Source: Linepithema humile
Lineage: Eukaryota; Arthropoda; Insecta; Hymenoptera; Formicidae
Length of the DNA: 64,000 nucleotides
Assembly: GCF_040581485.1 (NCBI RefSeq)
Contig: NC_090128.1
Coordinates: 26,566,931 to 26,630,930 of the forward strand
Reading direction: 5' to 3'
Part shown: positions 1-11,600 of the stretch, piece after piece
How positions within the stretch are numbered: position 1 is the first letter of the stretch
Layout: every line of letters starts with the position of its first letter
The notes under the pieces: model-generated
Told to the model about the DNA's origin: nothing
The model's input: only the letters and a program-made list of their open reading frames with translations
The model's database searches: none
Program-made: the position numbers and the translations under genes

Positions 1-310
1 CCGCCAAAGCGGAAATTTTGGCGCATACGTTTAGATCATTTTATAGAACGTAGAAAGCGAAAATTGAAAAGTCTCAATTGGTATAATATTCGTATTAACC
101 TCGTAATTTACATAAGCCTGAGTGGCCGGTATCGCAAGGTTGCTCTCCCCCTACTCTCCCTCTTTTTCCTTCTTTCGGCGATCGTGACGGAGATCCGACA
201 GTCACGAGACGGTGTTTGACACAGTTTCGCGTTCGAAGTACTCGCATTAATGCTACAGGAAGGCTTAATCGGCGCGGATCGCATGTCTACCGTACATTTT
301 TGCGACTCAC
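1..310 (-). other. Start of the intron after Ddr exon 11
   Basis: This follows the exon 11 donor on the minus strand. No kinase-domain sequence (glycine-rich loop, VAVK lysine) could be found in any minus-strand frame here. It is noncoding as far as I can see. Confidence 0.75.
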
Positions 311-459
311 CTTACAGATCTCCGTACTGGCGTAATACTTTTCCGGCGGAGGTGGTATGGGCGGCGGGTTAGGATATTCTTGGACCGCCGGAATTGGCCT
401 GGCAAGATTGATCGTTGAGTTAAGCAGGAGCGGTATAACCGGCTGCACCTCGGTGATTC
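311..459 (-). CDS. Ddr: Ddr exon 11: juxtamembrane region before the kinase
   Basis: Residues 524-573: ITEVQPVIPLLLNST, INLARPIPAVQEYP, then a polyproline run PPPIPPPP followed by EKYYASTEICK. The last part corresponds in place to the HYAEADI segment that precedes the kinase in vertebrate DDRs. The tyrosine pair at 565-566 is a candidate phosphorylation site, and the polyproline stretch a candidate SH3 or EVH1 ligand (inference). The acceptor is GCTCGGACAG|GA, the donor AAG|GTGAGT, phase 0. This is the last exon visible; the kinase domain should start on the next exon beyond position 1. Confidence 0.9.
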
Positions 460-3400
460 CTGTCCGAGCGGCGGCGTGAGACGGCGAAGAATCAAGAAAT
501 TCCACAAAGTTAAAAATATAATCACGGTTATTGTTGCGGACGAGAAGAATCGCCGACGTTCCTGTTCTTTCGCGTTAAGTTTCGAAGTCTTGGGAGAGAT
601 TGTTACCATTTTTTAACGAGTCGCTCGGAGCGGTGCGCCGCGTAACTCGCCAGTCAACGAGCGAAGTTCTAACTCGGGAGCAACGGCGAGAGAAATATCT
701 ATTTCAATTTATTACAGCATTATTGTTATCGTATCGCTTCGCGCAGGCCTGCGACGTTTGCGGAAACCCGAAAAATGAAATCCCAAGATGTCGATAAGTC
801 ACAGCTTTCGATAGCTAATTAATCAAAGACCTTACTCTAATTCGGTTAAGCGAGATCGCGCGACGCGACGAACAGTTTCTCCGTAAACTCCCGTTGTGTC
901 CGGCAAGCTGTGCCAACTACGGGATGCAACGGAATAGTTTGTCGACTATTCCAACTACGTCGTGCGGCCGCGGCGAAACCAGGCGCGGAGATTCGAAACC
1001 TCGGCTTGACCGTCATCCGGGACAGTCCGTTAGAATTCCCGCGATAACACGAAACTATCCATGCCGATACGGAGGGCAAGTCGAGCGGATACAGAAGTGA
1101 AAACGTCTTTAGCGAAATTGGACGACTAATCAGGATCGACTTCCGATATTATTGTTAATTACTAATTTCTAATTATTTAAAGATTACTAATTTCGTACTA
1201 ATTTCGAATAACACTAATAACATTATAACAGATCGATGATCATTGGAAAAGTTAAAAAGAGCTCACAATAGGACTATTTAGGACAAAAGTTTTTGTAAAA
1301 ATAAAAGTTAAAGTAAAGTACAAATTACAATGAAGTAAAAGTTGAAATTAAGTACACGAAGGAAAAGCAATAGAAGATGTAGAACTGCGAAAGTATTTGT
1401 ATTACTGATGAAATTAAAGGGGCAGATTTTAAAAGTATCCGGAAAAAGCTTAATTCAACGCTCGATTATCTCTTAAGTGTCTTTCAGCAATTGGACTCGC
1501 GCAACGTCTTCGAGTACACGCGTATTTGAGTGGCGCGAGTACGATCGTAATCCAACAACGGACCGAACCAATCAAATCGCACGGAAAGACTTGAATGTAC
1601 ATTTTCTAATACCAACCGCCGTAATCCGTGACGGGTTTGTGCAGCTGCGGCGTCGTCGTGCTGTAGGCTGCCGGTTGATACTGCGCTGGAAGCGGAGGGC
1701 AAATTGGTCCCTTGTCCTCGCCCTCCTCCGGCACGGAGACCTGCGGTCGAATATCGAGCGTTATCGTTAATGCACGTGACATTTATGCACACGCCGGCCG
1801 GGTATATCGCGCGGTAAAAGCGATATACCGTCGGTCATTCCCGTCTATTTTCCACCTCTCCCCTTCATCGCTCCTGCCCTCCTCAGAATATTCATAGCCG
1901 ACGAAACGGAGAGACACAGCGCGGGTCTCAAGAGGTTCTGCGCGCTTCTGGTTATTGTGCGCCGAACGCTCCACTGGCCTACTAACTCGTTGTGTATTGC
2001 CGATCGCGTAATTTTATTTTACGACACTCGGTACACTGCTGTACAATGAACAGACGGCACGGAAAGCGATGCAACTTATTTTTACTGTTGATTGAGAGAG
2101 GGTAACATCGGAATGAAAAAGAGAGAGAGAGAGAGAGTCCCTTGCTGTTTGCAAAGTTCCATAAACTTGGGTCGATATTATTCCGAAACAATTTGAATTT
2201 AAATGTTATGGATTGTGGTTTTTTTTTGTCTTTCGGTCAACACTTTAATTTTGAAAATGCAATGCCCCAAATATGTAGTCATTAGTGTGTTTCTCTGATG
2301 TACAGTACAGTGTATCGCGTCTGTACTACGCTCGTGAATTCATCATAGTGCGAAGCAGGCAAACTTACAGATAAGAACGAGATCACTCTTTGTTACGACG
2401 TGATACATCACACTGTTTTCACCTCGGGAATTCAGCGTTTGACCTCTCGAAGAAGACGGGCTTAAAGGGGGGCTAAAACTAGCGAAAACACGGCGCGTCG
2501 AATCGCGAATATTTAGCAAACACGACGGGACATTACGACGGCGACGTACATATTCTCGGCGCCGTGGCGTAATCGCATTCGTGTTTCTCGATTAGCGGGA
2601 TTCGTCATGGCAGCGCGTTTTCATCTAAACTGTGCGACGTAAAACCGCGCCGGTGCCCAGCCGTAAAGCTCTTATCTCGCGTCACTTCCTCCCGGCACCC
2701 TTTATCTCGCATGGTTCGCAAACCGCGCGCGAAAGGACGTTTGGACGGCCGGGGCAATCGAGCTCGACATGCCACCTCAGGAAATTAGCAGTTTTATTAT
2801 AACAAACAGTCTAGGGTGCCTTCGGGGGGGGGGGGGGAGGGAGAGGCCCATTTTCGCCCGGCTTCTCGTCACTCTTCTCCATCGCGCAGTCGATAAGAGG
2901 GATCGGAGGAATACGACGGCGTATATGCATGTATGTGTGAGCCGCGATATAATATCCATTGATTTTTGCGTTGCCCCCGGCGTGGGTGTCGTGGCTGACT
3001 CGCGGGGGCGGATGAGTAGAGGTGGGTGTTAATTTCCGTTGAGGGAGCGTTAGAGGGTGCCAGACTGGCGAGATGCTGCGGCGCGGCCGTTAAGATAAGA
3101 TAACCACTTAGCCATCGGGATTCCACGCGAATCTCGGTGGCTCCCGCCCTCTTTTGCGCTGTCTCGTCGGCGTACACGCGCGCACACGTACACGCGGGGA
3201 CTGTCTCGCACTATCGCCGCAGCTTTCTATCTTTCCCGATCGCTCGCGTTTCTACGTACGAGGGGCCCGTTTACCGCCATCGACCCTGCCCATCTAACAT
3301 CTCTTTCTCCATTAGGGCTATCTAAAGTCCTGTCGCAACTTCCCGCGCCCTTACGGTCAAGCATTCAAAGTGATGTCATGACAGCTCGTTTTCCCGTTTG

Positions 3401-3757
3401 ATCGGACGTCGGAATGGCCTCGGTGTTGGTGATGGCGGTTTGGAAGTATTATTGTTCGCTCGGGAGATAGCATCCAGTTCGCGAAATAGCCTTGCTTATC
3501 GTCGCGCAAATAGTCCGCAAATCAGATATATCTAATGATCTATGATTCTTAATGCGGTAAAAGCGATAAGTGAGCTCGAAAGTCGCTAATGGGACAATCA
3601 ATTGGAATTTGATTATACGGATCGCCGTTCGAATCGCACAACTGAAAAATGTCGCACGACTCCTGACATTTATTATCAAGATAACTGAAAGTTTATTTTC
3701 ATACCGCTGGTCTAGCGTGAAATCTTGTCTGCAAAAATATACGTCATCGCACACCCG

Positions 3758-3801
<44 letters not shown>

Positions 3802-5584
3802 CGATGGGCGACTACTAAGAATTTATTAATACATGATGTTGTGAAAGCATCGTTAACAAGCCAACGATATCTGGAGCGATCTGAAATAACTCGCTTATTT
3901 TTAACGATAAAAAATAACGATAGGAAATTTGTTTTAAAAATAAACAACTTGCTATCGGCAATTTGTTCATTACTTTTTTTATATTATTCAGCTTAAACAA
4001 GCTGAAGGAAATAAATCCTAATGGAATTTATAGTTGTAATATATAGTTATAATATACAGTATGATACTGATAGTGTATATAGTTGTAATATATTTTCGAA
4101 AATATAGATTGTTTAATACAGCACTTTCTTTCGTGTTTATTTAATAATACAAATTAATGGAATCGTCAATTGTCTGACGATTGAGACGATTAAGCTACTC
4201 GGAGAAAAAGATTTTCCCCGACCGAATGAATATCCTTTCGGCGCAAACGTGAGTCGCGAAATAATCCAGCACCTTTTCACGTGTGGTATATCAATCGACC
4301 ATAGAAAAGGACCCCGCGGTATCCGTGACTCTTTTCGCAAATCCGGACACGTTCGATTGGCCGTAGAATGCTTTTATCAACGTATCAGTCGTCCGACCAT
4401 TGTCTGACACTGGTTGGGGAGAGGATGCTTTGATATCTTTTCTCTTAAGTATAAGTTTGGTATTCCAAACGGAATATCGCCTCGCGAAATAAATTACCGC
4501 CGCTATAGATAGAGGAGAGAGCTTACGTGCACACGTTCCGCGGGATTTATCGAAGCGGCGTATTTGTTCAGAGATATTGCGTGTTTGCCCGCATACTAAT
4601 CGCATATCGAGTTCAACCGCGATTACGAGATCGGCAAACGATAGCGTCGAGTAATCTCTTAACGAGGCGGCTGAATTAAAGGTGCGTTTAAATTGAGTGG
4701 ATTATTGATAATTTACGTGTACCGATTCCCGTCAATTTGCCTCTTCGTGAGATAGGACGTAAAATATAATTTCAGATACAGAGAAGAATCTCGCACTCCC
4801 CGTCATCGGTACACGCGATTCGTGCAACATGTACACTGCTAAAGCGATTAAATTTTATTGCGCGGGAAAAAACGCGGCAAAAAAAAAAAGAAAAAAAAAA
4901 CATAAAATAACTGATAACTGAAACTTTGCGATATGCAATACCGTTATATATTTATATTTATGAGCGCAACGCTGCTCACTATTTGTTCTATCTTTTTCAC
5001 TTGCGTGTTGTACTAGTACGATAAAAATGTTAAGCTTATTAACGCAGCCACTGGAAATACAAACAGCGATGTGAAAAGGGCGTGTTGGGCGCTGAAGCGG
5101 AAACGAGAATCGAAATCGTGAAACGGGTTACTCGACGAAATCTCTGAAGTGTTAGCGAGAAGATTCCGGAGCACAAAACGATCCTCCATTAATTAGCACT
5201 GGAGTGCTTTTTGCCATTTTCATTACCATGAGTACATCTTCGCCTCTTTTCTGCAAAAGCTGCGCGACCCGTCCAGCTGTTTGCACATTTCCCAACTCTG
5301 TCCAAAAGTGTCTCCCGCGCATTTCACTTGTTTTTTTATTAATTTTTCACAGCACTGACCTGCTTCTAATTAACGCACTCCCATTTTCTTTCCACTTTGG
5401 CAAAAACTTCGTTGTTGCAAAATGCCGCGCCCTTTGGATTTTAAACAATTAGTGTGTTCGAGGAGTTTTTTCAGTATTTTCAACTTATATAGCGAAGCTT
5501 TTTAAACTTCCACACAAATGTACAGTAATTTCGAAATCTCTAAGCAGAAGCGCCGGTTTTTCTTGATTATTCCGTTTAAACGAT

Positions 5585-5641
<57 letters not shown>

Positions 5642-8600
5642 CGCTCGCTCGCGCTCTCTCCATCTCCTATAGTTTAATCCGCGAATTATCGGGCCGTTAC
5701 AATGCACATACATATACGCATCGAATTTGCGGTTAGAATGTGAGCGCATGAAAATCAGAGAGAGTTTGTTGCTTTAAATTAAAATAATCTGTTTTCGCTC
5801 GACTGTCCCTCGGTATCGTCACGGGTCCCCCTCGGGCTAAAGTCGGTAATCGCATTACCATTCACTTTTGTATGGGGTACTCCCGCCAAGCCCCGTTTCG
5901 CCGCCGTGCTCTTTTCGTGCGAGCGCAGACACGCGTGAACGCGCGCTCGCGGTGCCACATCAGAATTCGACTGTTCGGCAATAACAAATTTTACGAAATT
6001 AAATGAAATCGCCACGCGCCGCTGTTTATTCGACACGGTCGCGGGATAATGCATATGATCCGCATACATGCCCCTGCGGCGGTGTCGTCCGCAATTTACG
6101 TATTACAATACGTTTACATTAATATGCAGATGCAGCAAAAATGTATATAATTTGATTTGCTAATTTCATAAGTAGCTTGACCTGTAACGCGCGGATGGAT
6201 GCTTACATAAATTGAATAATCTCACGCAATGAAATCTGGAACAAGAATTTGCTGCATCGTAAATTCTCGGATAAGAGGCAAAAAAAAAAAAAAGGAGCAC
6301 AACACTTCGCGGAGCTTTAAGCGATATACTATCCCACGGAGTTTCCCTTCAGCGTTTTAAAGCGGACCGATGGAGCCACGGAGTCAAATAAGAGAGGTCT
6401 CGTCATCGTTTTAAATGGGATCTGGTGAATCGATGTGATATCATTGGTGAAACAAAATTTGGGTTTCACAATTCATAATGTCCGATGGACGGTCGGAGCC
6501 TTGTAAACGATTTTTGTCCCGACTGTGCAGAATCGGGTGGCGGAGGAGAGAGATCGATTTTGCGACTGAACGCGGAGGTTTGGCAAAATTTGATGCTGAC
6601 AAATAACAACGTATCGCGTGAGGAATAGCGTTTTCGAAATTTTGACGCGATCGATAGTGACGCACTGCAATGATTAATAAGTTCTGCTCCGCAGTCATAG
6701 AGAGATTAATTAATTAAACCATGGCAAAGACGATAACACAGTATTTAACTAACGAGATGCGATGAGTAATTATGCCGTAATAAATTGCCGACTATTTAAT
6801 TAATGGCAGTCAGAGACGTACGTCGGAAAACAGCTGTCTCGGAGAAAAATGTCGGCATTTTCTATATGGTTAAGGCGGCTATTGGCTCGACGTTTTGTCG
6901 AATTGAGTCAGGTGTACGCGAGCGAAAACGCCGTTCTTCGTGACCCGTGTTGCTCGATAAATTGACAGCGGTTTCTACCTGGCAGACGTAGTCCGCCATT
7001 CCGGAGATCCGAGGAGGGTCGCAGGTTGCACGAAGGGCGATAGGGTCATTCCGTCCAAGGAGGGGAAAATCGAGGTTCCAGCCTCTCAAGACGGGACAAG
7101 TAGCAGGTGGCTAATGCCGGGAACGCGAAGCAGCGGAACGGCGGGGAGGGGGAGGAGGAGGAGGGAGGAGAGCCGGCGTGGATGGGCGAGGAGAAAAAGG
7201 CGTTTGGAGTGTGTATGACGCCGCTTAGCGGCGGGCGAACGACGAAGATAACGCACATCTTCTCCACTACGACGTTGCAATACGGGCTGTCCCGGTGGCT
7301 CTTTTAATTAAGTGGAGTCAGCTCGAGTATCCGCGCACTTTCTTCCGTCGCTGGTAAAAAAAAGGGGGAAAAAAAAGAAAAACCGTGTGGATATTGGGTT
7401 GTCGAAGAATACCTTGAATGATGTATGGTAAGAGGACTTGGCGCGCGTCTGTTCGTGCTTCGCCGGGCGGATGAAAATTATTACCGTGCTTTGCTCTTTG
7501 TTCTCTATATTATTGGCAGCCAGAAATTATTGGACACGCTTAGTTAATTTTGCACCGCTTGTTTCGGTCGATCGTATTTAGCATCCCAATTATTTTTGCA
7601 CATCATTGTATCAAATATGATAAAGGTAAATCCACTTTCAAAGTCTAATATTGAATAATTTGATAATTTGCCAGTTCTCAGAATCTTTGTTCACTTCGTT
7701 TATCATTTTCGTAATAAGCTGAATAAAACATTACGCGTGACTAATTAGTCCCTGATAGCTAATGTCGCCGCTGTGCAAGTCCTCAATTTGTTTCGATAGG
7801 TTGTTAGCGTCGTTATTAATCGTCAACTGGCGTTCCGTACGTTTCTCTAGTCGCCTCCTTCTCTCCGCCCGTGCAAACAGTTAAGTTAGGAAAGCTTCGA
7901 GGGTTTGCAAGCTCAACTGTCTGGCACTCATTATTTCTCATCGTTCAGCAAGTCGTTAATTACTGTCTTCCGTTATATCCCGCGAAAAAAGATGGGAAAG
8001 CAGCCGGAGCTGTCCATTTCTAGCGAGCAAACTTCACTTTGCTATTAATCCGGTTAGAACAACAGTGACTTGGTAAACATACGCCAAGTTCTCAAAGTTT
8101 CCTTCTTTTCCCTCCGTCTGCCTTTTTCGCTCGGCCCAGGCATTAACTTTTTGCGTAACACGCTGAATTCCCTCTTAACGTTTTATTCCTCATCCTCGCT
8201 CTCTCATCTCCGACCGCATTCTCATCTACAGACATTATTTCCCGCGGAGTTCACTTCTTACCTTGTTACTTTTCACCGACTATCGCAAATCGTCGGTCTG
8301 ATTTCGTATCTTAGATAGCAGCGCGCTAATCAAGTAATGAAAGGTGCGCGTACGTGTGCACGCTTCGCCCATCGATTTTTCTGTCTTTAGCGTTTCCTCT
8401 TTGCAAATTTCGATGTTATCTTGAGCGCGCGGGTGCGGAAAGGTCGACAATTAATTTCTCTTTATGCGAAATGAAGCTATTTTCATGCAGTGAGTCGCTA
8501 TTGTTTATGGATAAAGAGCTAAGGGCGTAATATTATAGACTGTACATCGTGAAAGTGGCGCAAACTGTCCGCCGACGAGGGCGAGGGCGACGTTAATAAT

Positions 8601-11600
8601 TCGTGTTGTTCCGTAGGACAGGAGTCGGAGCGGAATTTACGACAAAGTTAGACATTCCGCGTTAGAACGAGGTGCGAGGCCGAAACGTCTCTTTTGCCGG
8701 AAAGCGTTTTCAGCGGGAGAACATCGCGGCGGAATGCGACGTCGGAGAAAAATATCGTCGTCCGTGTCTCGCAAGATATTTCTCGTTATTTTTCCTACTC
8801 ATCTTACGCGCATCGTACTACAACGTGAAAAACAAACTAACATCCGTCGTGCATGTAGAGTTTATTTATCGCTGCAATCAAGCCGCTTCATTGTTAATTA
8901 TCATTACTGCAGACGTAATTGTCGTAATTGTTAACGTGAAATAAGTAATTAATTCGTATAAATTGTTAAGCACACGCCGACGCGGGATTGCATAAAATTC
9001 ATGGATAAGAGCGCGTAACGAACAATCTCAGGGCGTTCCTTTAATCGTCCTAGCGCGATCTCGTTTGCGTCCCCGTCTTAAAGAAAATATTTGATCGCCA
9101 CGTTTTCTCCTCTAGTTACGCGCGCTCGTATCTAAACCGATGTACGTAATAGGTAGGTATAAGCTGTTTTGCGCGATTGCTCAAAAGCGCCGTAGAGTGA
9201 CCTGGAAGCGTAGAGTAAATAGATGTACCTGTTCGGTTTATTAGAGCCGGAGGCGAGACTACGGCGTTAAACCAGGTCGGGAGACGCGCAAAGAAAAATC
9301 GCGACCAAGGTACAGAATCGTCGTCATTTACCGTCAAATTGAAAGCATCGAGATAATGCGCACCGTCGCACGAGAGGTCATTCACCGTCCGGTTCTTTGA
9401 TTGCTCTCAATTTTCGTTCTCGTGCTTGATGACGCGTTATGATTTGGGAGAGGCGGAGTTGTGTTGTACATTACATCGAACAGTAATATTTCACGTTTGG
9501 TACAGCTCTGTGACAATTGCGGGTAGCTTTATGACACAGTATTTCTTTTTCCTTTGTTACTTGTTACTTTTATTTCTTACGTTTTTATTTATTTATTCGG
9601 AAATTATACATCAATTCATTGTATCAAAATTTTGACAAGATGTCAGTTGATCTCATCATCTCAGTGCGATAGGCAATTAAAAAAAGAAATGCCGTGTGTC
9701 ATAATATAGTTCCAATTTACGGTTATTTTTTTTACTTTACATGAAAAGATGATTTTAAAATAAATTTGGACATATACATATGTAGATAAATAGGAAGACT
9801 TGATGACTTAATTATATTACGACACTGAAAAATTATGCAATAGCTGTATCTTTATAGTGACCTTGAGATCACCCTGTTGATCGTAGAAGGTTGACGGTAC
9901 GAGAGCAGCCTTGAGTCTACGGTTCCTGTAGAAGATGAACGTGATCGCTGCGAGCAGCATCACAATCACGGTCGTCAGAATGCCGATCACCAGCCCGACG
10001 AATTGCTTCGATTCCGGTTCCTTGCTCTTATCTGGAACTGAGAAGTGGATATATGTGTACAGAATATGTGTGTGCATATTGTCTACGTATGCGCGACTGA
10101 TTATATATATATATATGTATATATATATAACAGATGCACCCGTCACGTTCGAGGATACGGAGGGAATCGATTAGCTTAACGATTAACGGTTACACCGCAA
10201 GCTCAGTGATCTTGTACATTGTCACTGGGTTACATTCCGCTCCAAAGGTAATTTGCATTAATTAATCGACACAGACCATGGACATGGACCAATAGTCCAG
10301 GTCAGTTTTTTGCAATTTAATAATTATTTAGCGAAATTTCTGTTTTCTGTTAATTAACATTTCGATTTTATAGATCGATATAACGCAAAATAAGTGATAA
10401 AATCAATTTTTTTTTTATTTTTGACTTACAATTAAACCACTTTCATGATCAATGGCGCACAATTGCGTAAACCCGATTATATAGCACCTTTTATTTCCAA
10501 GACATTTTTATTTTTCCTTTACTTCGCTTTCTTTTTTGTCTCTTTTAAAAAAGTTAATTGATAAATTTTGTTATTAATGGTCCAAGCACATAGTTTTCCA
10601 ATAAAAGAGTCTTTAATTGATCGAACAATTAATCTCACTTACAATAGTACTATTACAATTGGTGAATTTTCGAATAATCGCGGCTATTGACTGCGCTTTG
10701 AATCGAACAGTAGAATACAGATAATAACGTAACTGTACTGAGAACAAAAGAATTTCCATTAATAATATTTCGACGTCGCGACAGACAGCTGATTCGCGCG
10801 TGTACGCGATAGCGGGATCACTCGCCCATGACGCTTGATGCATCAAGCAACACGACCTATCACCGTGGATAATACCGCCGAGGTAACCTCGCATAATGAA
10901 CGATGGAACGATAATGATGATTGCGTTCATCATGAAGCTTGTAACTAGATCACGGTTGATCAGTGCCCGGCTGAACAAAAACAATATTCGCTGATGGCTT
11001 TCGTAGTCCACCGCAGCGGCTTGATCATGGCTTGAGTATTTTATAAATCAATAAAGAGAGACGGGCGATCTAATAAGACGTTAAGATTTTTCATGGCGAT
11101 AAATTCCACGATATAAAATCATCGGCTGAGAAATAAAAAAAAAATAATTACTAATATAACGCAGAGATTTATCTTGACATTTTTTTATCGGAGAAAATGA
11201 TTTATGCACACAGAGATCGGAATCAAAGATGAATTTTTTGAAATAAATTACATTCTTTTTGTCCCCTCGTGTCGTCGGACATCTACGATCGCAAAATTTC
11301 AATTCATAGTATAGTTTTGACATAATGTTGTACGCGAACAGAGGGTCAGTGGGTGAAAAAGCATAACATTATTCTTTTCAGTATGCCGCGAGCTCTACTT
11401 CCGCTCCGCCGATTCGCGGATTATTACCAGTGTCGGCGTACATTCGTAGCTTTCTGCACGGCATATGCAACGAGTGTTGGTACATCGTGCTTCAAGCGAC
11501 AAAATACAAATGCCCCCCGCTTTCTTACGCTTTTCTTTCGGTGAGTTTAGCAAGCAAACACGCCAAGTATACAGCACTCGAATAGTTGTACACGTGAATG

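Larger units (their letters stand above)
1741..9861 (-). other. Ddr intron 9 (8.1 kb)
   Basis: No exon is supported. It contains a short (GA)n at 2107-2136, a poly-G tract at about 2825-2837, (GA)n at 3760-3797, (CT)n at 5586-5661, A-rich runs near 4880-4900 and 6282-6294, and CpG-rich patches at 2400-3330 and 7000-7310. The short frames found here lie on these repeats or in CpG-rich DNA and show no domain. Confidence 0.7.

Noticed and set aside
5518..5736. Frames encoding long Ser-Leu or Arg-Glu runs (also at 3570, 19490, 25333, 54004)
   Set aside because: Translations of (CT)n/(GA)n microsatellites.
10613..11011. 132-codon minus-strand frame in intron 8
   Set aside because: It lies on the Ddr strand but has no DDR-like sequence, and exons 8 and 9 join in phase without it.
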